From contig CAXTVX010000003.1 of assembly GCA_964247755.1 (NCBI GenBank), forward strand, positions 1 to 64,000: DNA of 64,000 bases, written 5' to 3'. The first letter of the stretch is position 1, and each line of letters starts with the position of its first letter. The position numbers and the translations under genes were made by a program. Positions 8,151 to 17,058 of the stretch are shown in pieces. The notes beneath the pieces are model-generated. The model was given only the letters and a program-made list of their open reading frames with translations, did no database searches and was not told the DNA's origin. The DNA comes from Lichenicola sp964247755 (GTDB lineage: Bacteria; Pseudomonadota; Alphaproteobacteria; Acetobacterales; Acetobacteraceae).

Positions 8151-9698
8151 GTGAGCCTGACCGTTTCACGACATCCCGACCGGCACTTCCGCCGAGGCGG
8201 CGACCGCGTCACCGGCCTTGTCGTTCCGCTGGCAGTCGTCGTCCTGGTGGCGCTCGCCGCCCGCCTGCACGGCATCGACGGCAAGCCGTACTGGATGGAC
8301 GAGATCACCACCCTGCGCCGCTCCTCGCTGGGCTTCGTCGCCCTGGTGCAGGACAGCCTGTCATTCCATCACCTGCCGCTCTACTTCGTGGTGTCGTCCT
8401 GGTTCGTGCCGTTTGGGCTCGACGAGCGCATCATGCGCCTGCCCGCCGCCCTGTTCGGCGCCGCCTCCTGCGCCGCCCTGTTCATGGTCGGCCGCAGCCT
8501 CGGCAACTGGCGCAGCGGTTTGCTCGCCGCCATGCTGCTCGCCCTGGCGCCGTTCCAGGTGCAGTACGGGCAGGAAGCCCGCTCCTACACCCTGGTCACC
8601 ACCATGATCCTGGTCGGGCTGTGGGGCCTGGTGCTGCTGGCGCGCCATCCGGCCGCGGCCGCCCGGCGCTGGCGCGATCCCGGCTCCGCCCGGAGCGCCT
8701 GGCTGCTCTACGGCATCGGCACCGCTCTCGCGCTCGACACCCTCAGCGTCGCCGTGTTCTGGCTGGTCGCCGCCAACCTCGGTGCGGCGATGATCGCACT
8801 TCACGCTCCGGCGGCGCGTCGCGGCTTCGGCCGCAACTGGCTGCTGGCGCAGCTGATGGTGCTGGCGGTCTACCTCCCGTTCATCGCCGGCATGGCGGTG
8901 CTGACCAAGGGCGACATGAGCTCCGGCCTCGACTGGGTGCCGCCGATCACCGCCCAGAGCGCCTGGACCACGCTGCAGACCGTCTACGGGATGCGCATCT
9001 CCAGCCTGATCGCGTTCCGCATCTTCCCCAGCAGCCTCGACCTGCTCGGCGTCGGCTGGCTCGGCCTCCTGGTCACGGTGCTGGCCGGCATCGGCCTGCT
9101 CGCCGGCTTCCGTCGCGGCCTGACCGGCACCATCCTGGCGATCGCCCTGCTCACCCTGCCGATCGGTCTTGCGGTGTCGTCGCTGGTATCCTCGGTCTGG
9201 ATGCCGCGCTACCTGCTCTGGAGCGGCCCGATCTTCTTCCTGCTGGCCGGCCTCGGCCTGGTCCGGCTGCCCGGCCGCCTGCAGATCCCCTGCCTGCTGC
9301 TGATGGCGGCCCTGGGCCTCGCCAACCTGCTCCCCTACTACCGCACCGAGACCAAGCCGCTGTGGAACCAGGCCGCCGCCGCCCTGCTTCAGGACCGCCA
9401 GCCCGGCGACGTGGTGCTGACCGACGATCCCGGCACGGTCAACATGATGAACGTCTACCTGGCCCGCACCGGCCACGCCCTCACGCCCGAGGACTGGACC
9501 ACCAGCATCGACACCGCCGCCGAGCGGCAGGCCGCCGGAGGCCATGTGTGGGCGGTGCACGGCCGGGTCGGGCAGAACGATCCCTACCGCCTCGACGCCT
9601 TCGTCGACACGCTGGCCCCGCTCGGCTCGGACTCCGTGCTCCGCCAGATCGGCATCGACATCACGATGATGGTGTTCGCGCCGAAGCCGGCCTCCTGA
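8151..9698 (+). CDS. GT-C type membrane glycosyltransferase (ArnT/PMT-like)
   Basis: A 515-residue multi-span membrane protein of the PMT_2/ArnT superfamily, which transfers sugars from polyprenyl-phosphate donors on the periplasmic face. The first periplasmic loop carries the signature acidic pair in YWMDEITTLRRS (Asp50-Glu51), and the HHLPLYFVV and QEARSYTL stretches are typical of the family. About ten hydrophobic segments follow, then a soluble C-terminal domain of about 110 residues. The GTG start at 8151 gives the normal N-terminus just before the first span; no strong RBS is visible. Neighbouring GT2 and TPR-glycosyltransferase genes suggest a role in surface polysaccharide or lipid decoration, but the acceptor is unknown. 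Confidence 0.8.
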   Translation: MSLTVSRHPDRHFRRGGDRVTGLVVPLAVVVLVALAARLHGIDGKPYWMDEITTLRRSSLGFVALVQDSLSFHHLPLYFVVSSWFVPFGLDERIMRLPAALFGAASCAALFMVGRSLGNWRSGLLAAMLLALAPFQVQYGQEARSYTLVTTMILVGLWGLVLLARHPAAAARRWRDPGSARSAWLLYGIGTALALDTLSVAVFWLVAANLGAAMIALHAPAARRGFGRNWLLAQLMVLAVYLPFIAGMAVLTKGDMSSGLDWVPPITAQSAWTTLQTVYGMRISSLIAFRIFPSSLDLLGVGWLGLLVTVLAGIGLLAGFRRGLTGTILAIALLTLPIGLAVSSLVSSVWMPRYLLWSGPIFFLLAGLGLVRLPGRLQIPCLLLMAALGLANLLPYYRTETKPLWNQAAAALLQDRQPGDVVLTDDPGTVNMMNVYLARTGHALTPEDWTTSIDTAAERQAAGGHVWAVHGRVGQNDPYRLDAFVDTLAPLGSDSVLRQIGIDITMMVFAPKPAS

Positions 9699-9710
9699 CC
9701 TCCGCCCGGC

Positions 9711-10325
9711 TCAGGAGCCGGGAGCCGCGAACAGCGACGGGTCGAACCGCTGCCCGGTCCGCTGATCGAGCAGGTGGAAGCGCGTGCGATGCCGCTCCGC
9801 ATCCACCGCCTCCAGTCCCGACAGCACCAGGCTGCCGTCCGGACGCTTGGCAAAGAACAGCGTCAGCAGCCCCTGCGCCGGGTTGCTCGCGCGCGTGAGC
9901 GACAGCTGCAGCGTGGCCGGGCCGCGCTGGATGTCGGTGACGTCGATCGGCCCGGACAGCTGCACCGGCCCCGACAGCAGCAGGCCGAGCGGGTTTGCCG
10001 CCAGCGAGATCCGCGTGGTGGCCTCGCTCGGCTCGTCATGCACCACCAGCCGGCCGTGTGTCGCCACCACGACGCGTCGCATCGGCGCGTCGTACTGCAG
10101 GCGCAGGTGCCCGGTCTCGAACCAGGCAGTGCCCTCCGCCGTGTCGTCGCCGGGCCCGACCTGCACGAACCGCGCCTGCAGCCCGCCCATGCCGTCGAGT
10201 GCCGCCTGCGCCTGGACGATGCCGGCCTGGTCCGCCGCGGAATGCGGCGTCGCGAGCGGCCCGAGCGCGCAGGCGCCGAGACCGGCCGCGACGCCGAGCG
10301 CCAGCGCCGCCCGCCTGAAGCGCAC
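9711..10325 (-). CDS. LolA-like outer-membrane lipoprotein carrier, itself with a lipobox
   Basis: A 204-residue LolA-family protein. LolA normally ferries lipoproteins through the periplasm as a soluble protein. The family features are a helix followed by GGLQARFVQV, the strand GTAWFETGHLRLQYDAP, and an IDVTDI...LQLSL region. Unlike canonical LolA, the leader ends LGAC (Cys19) followed by ALGPLA, a lipobox rather than an AxA signal peptidase I site, so the mature protein could be membrane-anchored. The start is GTG at 10325, two nucleotides after the stop of the GT2 gene; a CTG overlapping that stop is the alternative. Co-transcribed with the glycosyltransferase upstream. Confidence 0.78.
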   Translation of the reverse strand: MRFRRAALALGVAAGLGACALGPLATPHSAADQAGIVQAQAALDGMGGLQARFVQVGPGDDTAEGTAWFETGHLRLQYDAPMRRVVVATHGRLVVHDEPSEATTRISLAANPLGLLLSGPVQLSGPIDVTDIQRGPATLQLSLTRASNPAQGLLTLFFAKRPDGSLVLSGLEAVDAERHRTRFHLLDQRTGQRFDPSLFAAPGS

Positions 10326-10327
10326 GG

Positions 10328-12883
10328 TCAGGCGGGAACCGCCGGCTCGCGCGGCCTGGCCGGATCCTCGAGATCGTAGAACAGCCGGTCGATGCGCGAG
10401 AAGTTCGGGTTGAAGAACGGGTCGTTGCGGAAGAACGGCTTGTCGCCCCAGCGCTCGTACATGGTCTGCTGCTCGCGGAAGAACCGCGCCTCCTGGTCGG
10501 GGCGCATGTCGCTGCCGCGCGACAGGCTTTCGTGGTGCTCGGCGACGAAGTCGGCGCACCACACCACGCGCTGGCCGCTGCCGTACACCTTCAGGCACAG
10601 ATCGACGTCGTTGTAGGCGACCCGGAGGTGCTCCTCGTCGAAGCCGCCGACCGCACGGAAGCTGTCGGCGCGGATCAGCATGCACGCCGCCGTCACCGCG
10701 ACCAGGTCCTGGCTGAGCCGCGCGCGGCCAATATAGCCATAGTCGTCGTCCGGGATGCCGAGATGGATGTGCGCCGCCACGCCGTGCGTGCCGACCACCA
10801 CGCCGGCATGCTGCACCGTCTTGTTCGGATACAGGAACTTGCCGCCGACGATGCCGATCGTATCGTCCGACAGCGCCTCGCCGATGATCCGCTTCAGCCA
10901 GCCCTCGTCGGTGATGAACACGTCGTTGTTCATGAACACGAAGAACTCCGCGTCGTTGTCCTTCGTCGCGAGGTTGTTCAGACGCGAATAGTTGAACTCC
11001 TCGACCACCTCCAGGACGCGGACCATTTTCATGGCCTTGACGTCCTTGAGGAACTGCCTGGCTTCCGGCGACACCGACCAGTTGTTCACCAGCACGATGT
11101 CGTAGTTGTCGTAGGCTGTGTTCTCCATCAGGCAGGCGATGCACTGGCGGGTGGTCTCGATCTGGTCTCGGAACGGGATGATGATCGACACCTTCGGCGT
11201 GCGCTGCGGGATCCACTCCACCGCGTAGATGGTGAGCCCGTTGATGGTGGACACCTCAGCCACCTGCCCGCGGCGCTTCAGATGATCGGTGACGGCAAGC
11301 ACGCCGGCATCCACCGCATAGCCCTTCTTCGACACGTCGGCCGCCGTCGAGTTCGGCGTGATCCGCCAATGGTAGAGCAGCTCCGGCACGTGCGCGATCT
11401 GGCGGGGACTCAGGATCTCCGAGCAGCGCAGGATGAAGTCGTGGTCCTGCGCGCCGTCGTAGTCCTTCCGCAGCAGCCCGACCTGGCGCATCGTCGCCGT
11501 CTCGATCACCGTGAGATGGCAGACGTAGTTGCAGCCGAGCATGTAGCGGTAGTTCCAGTCCGGCTTCAGGTTCGGCTCCAGGTAGTAGCCGGCCTGGTCG
11601 ATCTTGTCCTCGTCTGAATACAACAGCTTGGCGCCGGTGCGCCGTGCGGTGCGGATCATGATCTCCAGCGCCACGTCCACCAGCAGGTCGTCGTGGTCGA
11701 AGAACACGGTCCACTCGCCCTGCGCCGCTTCCATGGCGATGTTGGTCGCCTTGGCGATGCCGACGTTCTTCTTCGAGCGTATGCAGCGGATCCGCTTGTC
11801 GGCCGCACAGAACTCGTCGATCTTGTCCGACACCTCCTTGGACTTGGAGCCGTCGTCGACGATCACCAGCTCCCAGTTGTCGTAGGTCTGCGCGATCACG
11901 CTCTCGATCGCTGACACGAAGTCCGACAGCAGCGGCTTGTAGGTCGGCACCATCACGGTGACCAGCGGCTCCGGCGCCAGCGTGCCGGCCTGCTTCAGCG
12001 CGCGGCGCTCCGCCGCGGTCCGCGCCCGCAGGTTCTCGTAGTAGCGGCGTGCCCAACGGTCGTAGTCGCCGATGTGGTAGCCCTGGCTCGGCAGCAGCGC
12101 GGTGATCTCGCGCCGCAGCCGTTCCATGTCCGCATACATGCGGCTCATGTCGTTGGAGATCGAGACCAGCCGGCCTTCCAGGAAGTTCGACACCGTCGCC
12201 GTCTTGAACGGGCTGTTGTCGAGTTCCAGCATCTCCGGCAACACGAAGAAGCGGAAGCTCTGTGCATAGTCCTTCTGGAACGCGTGCGGCACCGCGAACT
12301 CGAAGCCGCAGTTCGGGTCGCAGCCGAGCACGTTGCCGACGTCGCGCCGGAACCGGTCCGCCTTGATCTGTGCGATCTTGACGTTGTCGCAGGTGACCAG
12401 GATGTCGCAGCGCGCCTGCGCCTTCTTCGCGCGTCCGATCTTGCGCAGCACCCAGCCACGCAGCGCGTTGTGCACCAGCCCGTCGACGTTGCCCTGCACG
12501 GTGACGGTGGGCCGGTCGCTGAACGCGAGCGACGGCGTCAGGCTGCTCAGGCCGCCCTCGCCCATGTAGGGCAGCACGCTGCCGTCGGGCAGCACGAAGC
12601 TCAGCTCGTGCGGCTTGCCGTCGAGATGGTCCTCGGGCAGGTCGAACTCGAAGCCGACCTCGGCGCTGGCGAGCCCGAGCGCCCCGCGCACGTCCTCGCG
12701 CACGCCATCGCACGGCACGGTGCCGATCTCTCGCCCGTCCACCACCGCCTTCAGCTGCACCACCTCGTGCGGCGACGACAGGTCGGTCACCCAGCCGGAC
12801 GCGCGGCCCTCCTCATAGCGATCGAAGTAGCCGTTGTAACGGGTCGTGGTGTCGGCCGGCGCGGCCTCGTCGAGGTCGGCCAT
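10328..12883 (-). CDS. large protein with tandem GT2 glycosyltransferase domains
   Basis: An 851-residue cytoplasmic protein. Residues 1 to about 300 contain beta-rich accessory regions (motifs such as GYFDRYEEGRASGWV) with no catalytic signature I recognise. A first GT-A domain starts near residue 306 with VTVMVPTYKP and has VDDGS and the DxD-like FFDHDD (about 395-399). A second GT2 domain begins around residue 570 with VSIIIPFRD and carries NNDVF as its DxD-type site, then GGFDEEHLRVAYNDVDLCLK. Two transferase centres in one chain suggest a repeating or branched glycan, as in rhamnan or O-antigen synthesis. GAGGA precedes the ATG. It is in an operon with the LolA-like gene. Confidence 0.82.
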   Translation of the reverse strand: MADLDEAAPADTTTRYNGYFDRYEEGRASGWVTDLSSPHEVVQLKAVVDGREIGTVPCDGVREDVRGALGLASAEVGFEFDLPEDHLDGKPHELSFVLPDGSVLPYMGEGGLSSLTPSLAFSDRPTVTVQGNVDGLVHNALRGWVLRKIGRAKKAQARCDILVTCDNVKIAQIKADRFRRDVGNVLGCDPNCGFEFAVPHAFQKDYAQSFRFFVLPEMLELDNSPFKTATVSNFLEGRLVSISNDMSRMYADMERLRREITALLPSQGYHIGDYDRWARRYYENLRARTAAERRALKQAGTLAPEPLVTVMVPTYKPLLSDFVSAIESVIAQTYDNWELVIVDDGSKSKEVSDKIDEFCAADKRIRCIRSKKNVGIAKATNIAMEAAQGEWTVFFDHDDLLVDVALEIMIRTARRTGAKLLYSDEDKIDQAGYYLEPNLKPDWNYRYMLGCNYVCHLTVIETATMRQVGLLRKDYDGAQDHDFILRCSEILSPRQIAHVPELLYHWRITPNSTAADVSKKGYAVDAGVLAVTDHLKRRGQVAEVSTINGLTIYAVEWIPQRTPKVSIIIPFRDQIETTRQCIACLMENTAYDNYDIVLVNNWSVSPEARQFLKDVKAMKMVRVLEVVEEFNYSRLNNLATKDNDAEFFVFMNNDVFITDEGWLKRIIGEALSDDTIGIVGGKFLYPNKTVQHAGVVVGTHGVAAHIHLGIPDDDYGYIGRARLSQDLVAVTAACMLIRADSFRAVGGFDEEHLRVAYNDVDLCLKVYGSGQRVVWCADFVAEHHESLSRGSDMRPDQEARFFREQQTMYERWGDKPFFRNDPFFNPNFSRIDRLFYDLEDPARPREPAVPA

Positions 12884-12997
12884 CGTTCGTCCTCTTTGAC
12901 GTGATCGCTTCACCCGGAAGCGGCGCGAACGCTACCGGATCGCCATGGGCCGCGCAAACGGCAACAATGCGTCAACATGGACGACCGGGCCGGCACC

Positions 12998-13303
12998 TCA
13001 GCCGGACGCTTCCTGTTCCGGCGGCGTGCGCAGCGTCAGCGACAACGCATGCAATCCGCCCTGGAACTCGTCCCCCAGCGCGTCGTGCACCAGGCGCGAA
13101 CGCTGCACCCGGCCAAGCCCTGCGAAGGTGTCGCTCACTACCAGCAGGGCATAGTGGGTCTCCCCGCCCCCCGTCGCACCTGCCTCGCGCACGCCCGCAT
13201 GGCCGGCGTGGCGGGCGCTCTCATCGAGCAGCTCCAGCCGCACCGGCGCAAAGTGCTCGGTGATCCGCGCCCTGATCCTCCCTGCCCGTCCGCTCCCCAA
13301 CAT
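12998..13303 (-). CDS. bolA: BolA family protein
   Basis: A 101-residue BolA/IbaG-type protein. BolA proteins bind monothiol glutaredoxins through a shared Fe-S cluster and act in iron regulation and Fe-S trafficking. Seen: the conserved LELLDESARHAGHAG block with a cluster-region His, HYALLVVSDTFAGLGRVQRSR, and the VHDAL...HALSLTL C-terminal helix and strand. ATG 13303 is preferred over 13309 because GGGGAGA then lies at a usable distance. It is divergent from the J-domain gene (88 nt between starts), an arrangement I know from other alphaproteobacteria. Confidence 0.88.
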   Translation of the reverse strand: MLGSGRAGRIRARITEHFAPVRLELLDESARHAGHAGVREAGATGGGETHYALLVVSDTFAGLGRVQRSRLVHDALGDEFQGGLHALSLTLRTPPEQEASG

Positions 13304-13354
13304 CCGCATTCTCCCCCTGTCGCCGCCGCCGGCCCCTCTGGCCGCCACTTCCTC

Positions 13355-13384
13355 TTGCACCGGTCCTGACAGCGCGCACATAAC
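13355..13384 (+). promoter_or_regulatory. possible promoter of the J-domain / cobST block
   Basis: TTGCAC at 13355-13360 and CATAAC at 13379-13384, separated by 18 nt, give a weak match to a sigma-70-type promoter in the bolA/J-domain divergent gap. A start point about 7 nt downstream would fall almost on the ATG at 13392, which would make a leaderless message. The match is poor and I hold it as a hypothesis only. Confidence 0.25.
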
Positions 13385-13391
13385 CGGGGTG

Positions 13392-14000
13392 ATGATGCGA
13401 CGGAACCAGCGACACCGGGCGTTCGATCCCGACCCGGCGGCGCCGGACCAGCCGTGCGACATGCCCGGCTGCGCCGAGGCTGCCGGCTATCGCGCACCAC
13501 GGTCGCGGCAGACGCTGAACCAGTACTTCTGGTTCTGCCTGGACCACGTGCGCGAGTACAATGCCCACTGGGACTTCTACAAGGGCATGACACCGGGCCA
13601 GATCGAGGCCCACCTCCGCGCCGACGTGTCCTGGAACCGCCCGTCCTGGCGGCTCGGTCACCTGGGCGGCTCCGGCGGCTTCGACGAGGACCAGGTGCTC
13701 GACCCGCTCGGGCTGCTCCGTGGCAACGCCGAGGCCCGCGTCCGGGCCAGGACGCGGACGCGCGAGGCGGACCAGCGACCGGAAGCCCTGCGCGAACCGC
13801 TCGACACGCTTGGCCTGCCTTGGCCGGTCTCGCTGGCCGAGCTCAAGAGCCGCTACAAGCACCTCGCCCGCGAGAACCACCCGGACGCCAACAACGGCGA
13901 CCGTGCCGCGGAGGAGCGGCTCAAGACCATCAACGTGGCCTACACCGCGTTGCGCCGCCACCTGGCCGAGGCACCGCAGCCGCTGGCAGAGACCGGCTAG
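13392..14000 (+). CDS. J-domain protein with N-terminal metal-site-like cysteines
   Basis: A 202-residue protein with its J domain at the C-terminus (about 138-192), including the diagnostic HPD at 163-165, so it should stimulate a DnaK-type ATPase. The N-terminal half carries Cys22-x4-Cys27 and, after an aromatic strand (YFWFC), Cys49-x2-His52. This spacing would suit a small zinc site; that is inference. The combination of CDMPGCAEAAGYRAP and FWFCLDHVREYNAHWDFYKGM is a conserved alphaproteobacterial architecture located next to cobS. The start codon could be 13392 or 13395. It is followed by cobS 117 nt downstream on the same strand. Confidence 0.85.
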   Translation: MMRRNQRHRAFDPDPAAPDQPCDMPGCAEAAGYRAPRSRQTLNQYFWFCLDHVREYNAHWDFYKGMTPGQIEAHLRADVSWNRPSWRLGHLGGSGGFDEDQVLDPLGLLRGNAEARVRARTRTREADQRPEALREPLDTLGLPWPVSLAELKSRYKHLARENHPDANNGDRAAEERLKTINVAYTALRRHLAEAPQPLAETG

Positions 14001-14117
14001 GCCCGGCCCGCGTTCCGCCGCTCTTGCGCGGCCGCAACCGAGGCCGGACGGTGGCGTATCCGACCTACCAGCGAACGGGTGCACCGAACCCGCACCAACC
14101 GACGGGACGACGACTGC

Positions 14118-15182
14118 ATGGACAACAGCGAAGGCGTGGCGACCGAGATCCTGGAGGATCCGATCCCGGGCTCCGGCCTGGGCGACGGCGGCATCGCCGG
14201 CCTGCCGCCGACGGCGAGCCTGTCCACCCCCGACCGCGTGGCCAACGCCCGCACCCTGTTCGGCCTCGACCGCGACCTCGAGGTTCCGGCCTACTCAACA
14301 CGCACCGAGCACGTGCCGGACATCGACACCGCCTATCGCTTCGACCCCGAGACCACCTTGGCGATCCTGGCCGGCTTCGCCTTCAACCGGCGGGTGATGA
14401 TCCAGGGCTACCACGGCACCGGCAAGTCCAGCCACATCGAGCAGGTGGCAGCCCGCCTCAACTGGCCCTGCATCCGCATCAACCTCGACAGCCACATCAG
14501 CCGCATCGACCTGATCGGCAAGGACGCGATCGTCCTGAAGGACGGCCGCCAGATCACCGAGTTCCGCGAGGGTCTGCTGCCCTGGGCGCTGCAGCACCCG
14601 TGCGCCCTGGTGTTCGACGAGTACGACGCCGGCCGTCCCGACGTGATGTTCGTGATCCAGCGCGTGCTGGAGGTCGAAGGCCGCCTCACCCTGCTCGACC
14701 AGAACCGGGTGATCCGGCCGCACCCCGGCTTCCGCCTGTTCGCCACCGCCAACACCGTGGGCCTTGGCGACACCACCGGCTTGTACCATGGCACCCAGCA
14801 GATCAACCAGGGCCAGATGGATCGCTGGAACATCGTCACCACCCTGAACTACCTGCCGCACGCCGAGGAAACCGCGATCGTGCTGGCCAAGACCGGCTGG
14901 GACGGCCGTGACACCGCGCAGAAGCGCCGCGTCGAGAGCATGGTGGCGCTGGCCGACCTCACCCGCGCCGGCTTCATCCACGGCGACATCTCCACCGTGA
15001 TGTCGCCGCGCACCGTGCTGACCTGGGCTGAGAACACCCGCATCTTCGGCGATCTCGGCTTCGCCTTCCGCCTCACCTTCCTCAACAAGTGCGACGAGGC
15101 CGAGCGGCAGACCGTCGCCGAGTACTACCAGCGCTGCTTCAACGAGGAGCTCCTGCCCGGCACCGGCGCCAAGGCACGATGA
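14118..15182 (+). CDS. cobS: cobaltochelatase subunit CobS (AAA+)
   Basis: CobS is the AAA+ subunit that, with CobT, drives cobalt insertion by CobN into hydrogenobyrinate diamide in aerobic cobalamin synthesis. Seen in this 354-residue protein: the family N-terminus (STPDRVANARTLFGLDRDLEVP), Walker A GYHGTGKSS at 97-105, Walker B ALVFDEYDAGRPDV, and the sensor-like FRLFATANTVGLGD. Length is slightly above the usual 330 because of an N-terminal extension. It lies directly upstream of cobT. No other cobalamin gene (cobN included) lies in the window. Confidence 0.93.
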   Translation: MDNSEGVATEILEDPIPGSGLGDGGIAGLPPTASLSTPDRVANARTLFGLDRDLEVPAYSTRTEHVPDIDTAYRFDPETTLAILAGFAFNRRVMIQGYHGTGKSSHIEQVAARLNWPCIRINLDSHISRIDLIGKDAIVLKDGRQITEFREGLLPWALQHPCALVFDEYDAGRPDVMFVIQRVLEVEGRLTLLDQNRVIRPHPGFRLFATANTVGLGDTTGLYHGTQQINQGQMDRWNIVTTLNYLPHAEETAIVLAKTGWDGRDTAQKRRVESMVALADLTRAGFIHGDISTVMSPRTVLTWAENTRIFGDLGFAFRLTFLNKCDEAERQTVAEYYQRCFNEELLPGTGAKAR

Positions 15183-15192
15183 GCGGCGCCCG

Positions 15193-17058
15193 ATGAGCGG
15201 TTCCGGCGAGAACACGCGCAGCGAGGCCTTCAAGCGCGCCACCGCCGGGACGTTGCGCGCGATCGGCGGCCAGAAGGACGTCCAGGTCACGTTCCAGGCA
15301 GGCCCTGCGCAGGTGACGGAAACCCGCGTCCGCCTGCCGCAGCCGAGCCGCTCCCTGCCGGCCGCCGAGATCGCCCGCCTGCGCGGCGCCGCCGACGCCG
15401 CTGCCCTCCGGCTGCGCCATCACGACACCGCGGTGCACGCAGCCCGCACGCCCGACCCGCGCGAGGCCCGCGAGGTCTACGACGCCCTGGAGCAGGCGCG
15501 GATCGAGGTGGTCGGCGCCCGCCACATGGGCGGCGTGGCGGCCAACCTGCGCCAGAAGCTCGACTCCGAGTGCGAGCAGGCCGGCTACGAACGCATGACC
15601 CGGCGCGAGCAGCTGCCGATGGCGGCGGCACTCGCCCTGCTCGCCCGCGAGCGGCTGTCGGGCGAGGCGTCCCCGTCGGCCGTGGCCGTGGTGCTGGAAC
15701 ACTGGCGCAGCACACTGGCGGCCGGTGCCGACCGGGCGCTCGACGAGCTCGCCGCCGCCCAGGACGACCAGACCGCCTACACCCGCGCTGCCCGCCGGCT
15801 GCTCGCCGCCTACGACCTGGCGGAAATGGATGCCGAGACCGAGCAGGAGGAGGAGGAAGCCGGTTCCGACGCGTCCGGAGACCAGGAGCAGCCGTCCGAG
15901 CAGCCTCCCGCGCCCCAGCAGGAACAGGGACATGGTGCACCCGAGCAGACCATGGGCGCGGAGTCTGAGGCTGCCAGCGCCGGCGAGCCGGAGGAGGAGG
16001 CATCCGAGCAGGAGACCGCCGCCGCAGAGGGCGAGGACCGTGCCGGCGGCCCGCAGCAGCAACGCGAGCCCACCCAGGCCGAGCCCGGCACCCAGTACCG
16101 CGTGTTCTCCCGCCAGTTCGACGAGGAGATCGCCGCAGAAGCGCTGTGCGACACCGACGAGCTGTCCCGCCTGCGCCAGCAGCTCGACCAGCAGCTGCTG
16201 AACCTGCAGGGCGTAGTGTCCCGCCTCGCCAACCGGCTGCAGCGCCGGCTGATGGCGCAGCAGACACGTGCCTGGGAGTTCGACCAGGAGGAAGGTATCC
16301 TCGACGCCGGCCGCCTCGCCCGGGTGGTGGTGAACCCGATGCTGTCCCTGTCCTATAAGCACGAGCGCGACACCGACTTCCGCGACACCGTGGTCACCCT
16401 GCTGATCGACAACTCCGGCTCCATGCGCGGCCGGCCGATCACGGTCGCCGCCATGTGCGGCGACATCCTGGCCCGCACGCTGGAGCGCTGCGGCGTCAAG
16501 GTGGAGATCCTGGGCTTCACCACCCGCGCCTGGAAGGGCGGCCAGAGCCGCGAGCGCTGGATCGCCGCCGGCAAGCCGCGCGACCCCGGCCGCCTGAACG
16601 ACCTGCGCCACATCGTCTACAAGGCGGCCGACATGCCGTGGCGCCGCGCCCGCCGCAACCTCGGCCTGATGCTGCGCGAGGGCCTGCTCAAGGAGAACAT
16701 CGACGGCGAGGCGCTGGCCTGGGCCAACCGGCGCCTGCTCGGCCGTCGCGAAAGCCGTCGCATCCTGATGGTGATCAGCGACGGTGCCCCGGTGGACGAC
16801 AGCACGCTCTCGGTCAACTCCGGCTCCTACCTGGAGCGGCATCTGCGCGAGGTGATCGCCGAGATCGAGCGTGCCCACGCGGTCGAGCTGATCGCGATCG
16901 GCATCGGCCACGATGTCACCCGCTACTACCGGCGCGCGGTGACCATCACCGATGCCGAGGAGCTGGGCGGCACCATGCTGGCCAAGCTGTCCGAGCTGTT
17001 CGACGAGGACGCCGCCCGCGGACGCCGCGCACGCGTGCAGCCGCTCCGCGCGGCATGA
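15193..17058 (+). CDS. cobT: cobaltochelatase subunit CobT (VWA protein)
   Basis: Partner of CobS in the cobaltochelatase. The 621-residue product has an alpha-helical N-terminal region, a long acidic Glu/Gln/Ser-rich stretch (about 210-300), and a C-terminal von Willebrand A domain. The MIDAS motif LLIDNSGSMRG is near residues 404-414 (first Asp at 406), and SDGAPVDDSTL follows about 130 residues later. This matches the classic CobT layout, in which the VWA domain docks on the chelatase. The ATG at 15193 follows cobS by only 10 nt, so the two are co-transcribed. Confidence 0.92.
   Translation: MSGSGENTRSEAFKRATAGTLRAIGGQKDVQVTFQAGPAQVTETRVRLPQPSRSLPAAEIARLRGAADAAALRLRHHDTAVHAARTPDPREAREVYDALEQARIEVVGARHMGGVAANLRQKLDSECEQAGYERMTRREQLPMAAALALLARERLSGEASPSAVAVVLEHWRSTLAAGADRALDELAAAQDDQTAYTRAARRLLAAYDLAEMDAETEQEEEEAGSDASGDQEQPSEQPPAPQQEQGHGAPEQTMGAESEAASAGEPEEEASEQETAAAEGEDRAGGPQQQREPTQAEPGTQYRVFSRQFDEEIAAEALCDTDELSRLRQQLDQQLLNLQGVVSRLANRLQRRLMAQQTRAWEFDQEEGILDAGRLARVVVNPMLSLSYKHERDTDFRDTVVTLLIDNSGSMRGRPITVAAMCGDILARTLERCGVKVEILGFTTRAWKGGQSRERWIAAGKPRDPGRLNDLRHIVYKAADMPWRRARRNLGLMLREGLLKENIDGEALAWANRRLLGRRESRRILMVISDGAPVDDSTLSVNSGSYLERHLREVIAEIERAHAVELIAIGIGHDVTRYYRRAVTITDAEELGGTMLAKLSELFDEDAARGRRARVQPLRAA

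Noticed and set aside
10532..11617. Long plus-strand frame opposite the GT2 gene
   Set aside because: His/Val/Asp-rich shadow of the glycosyltransferase coding strand with no motif.
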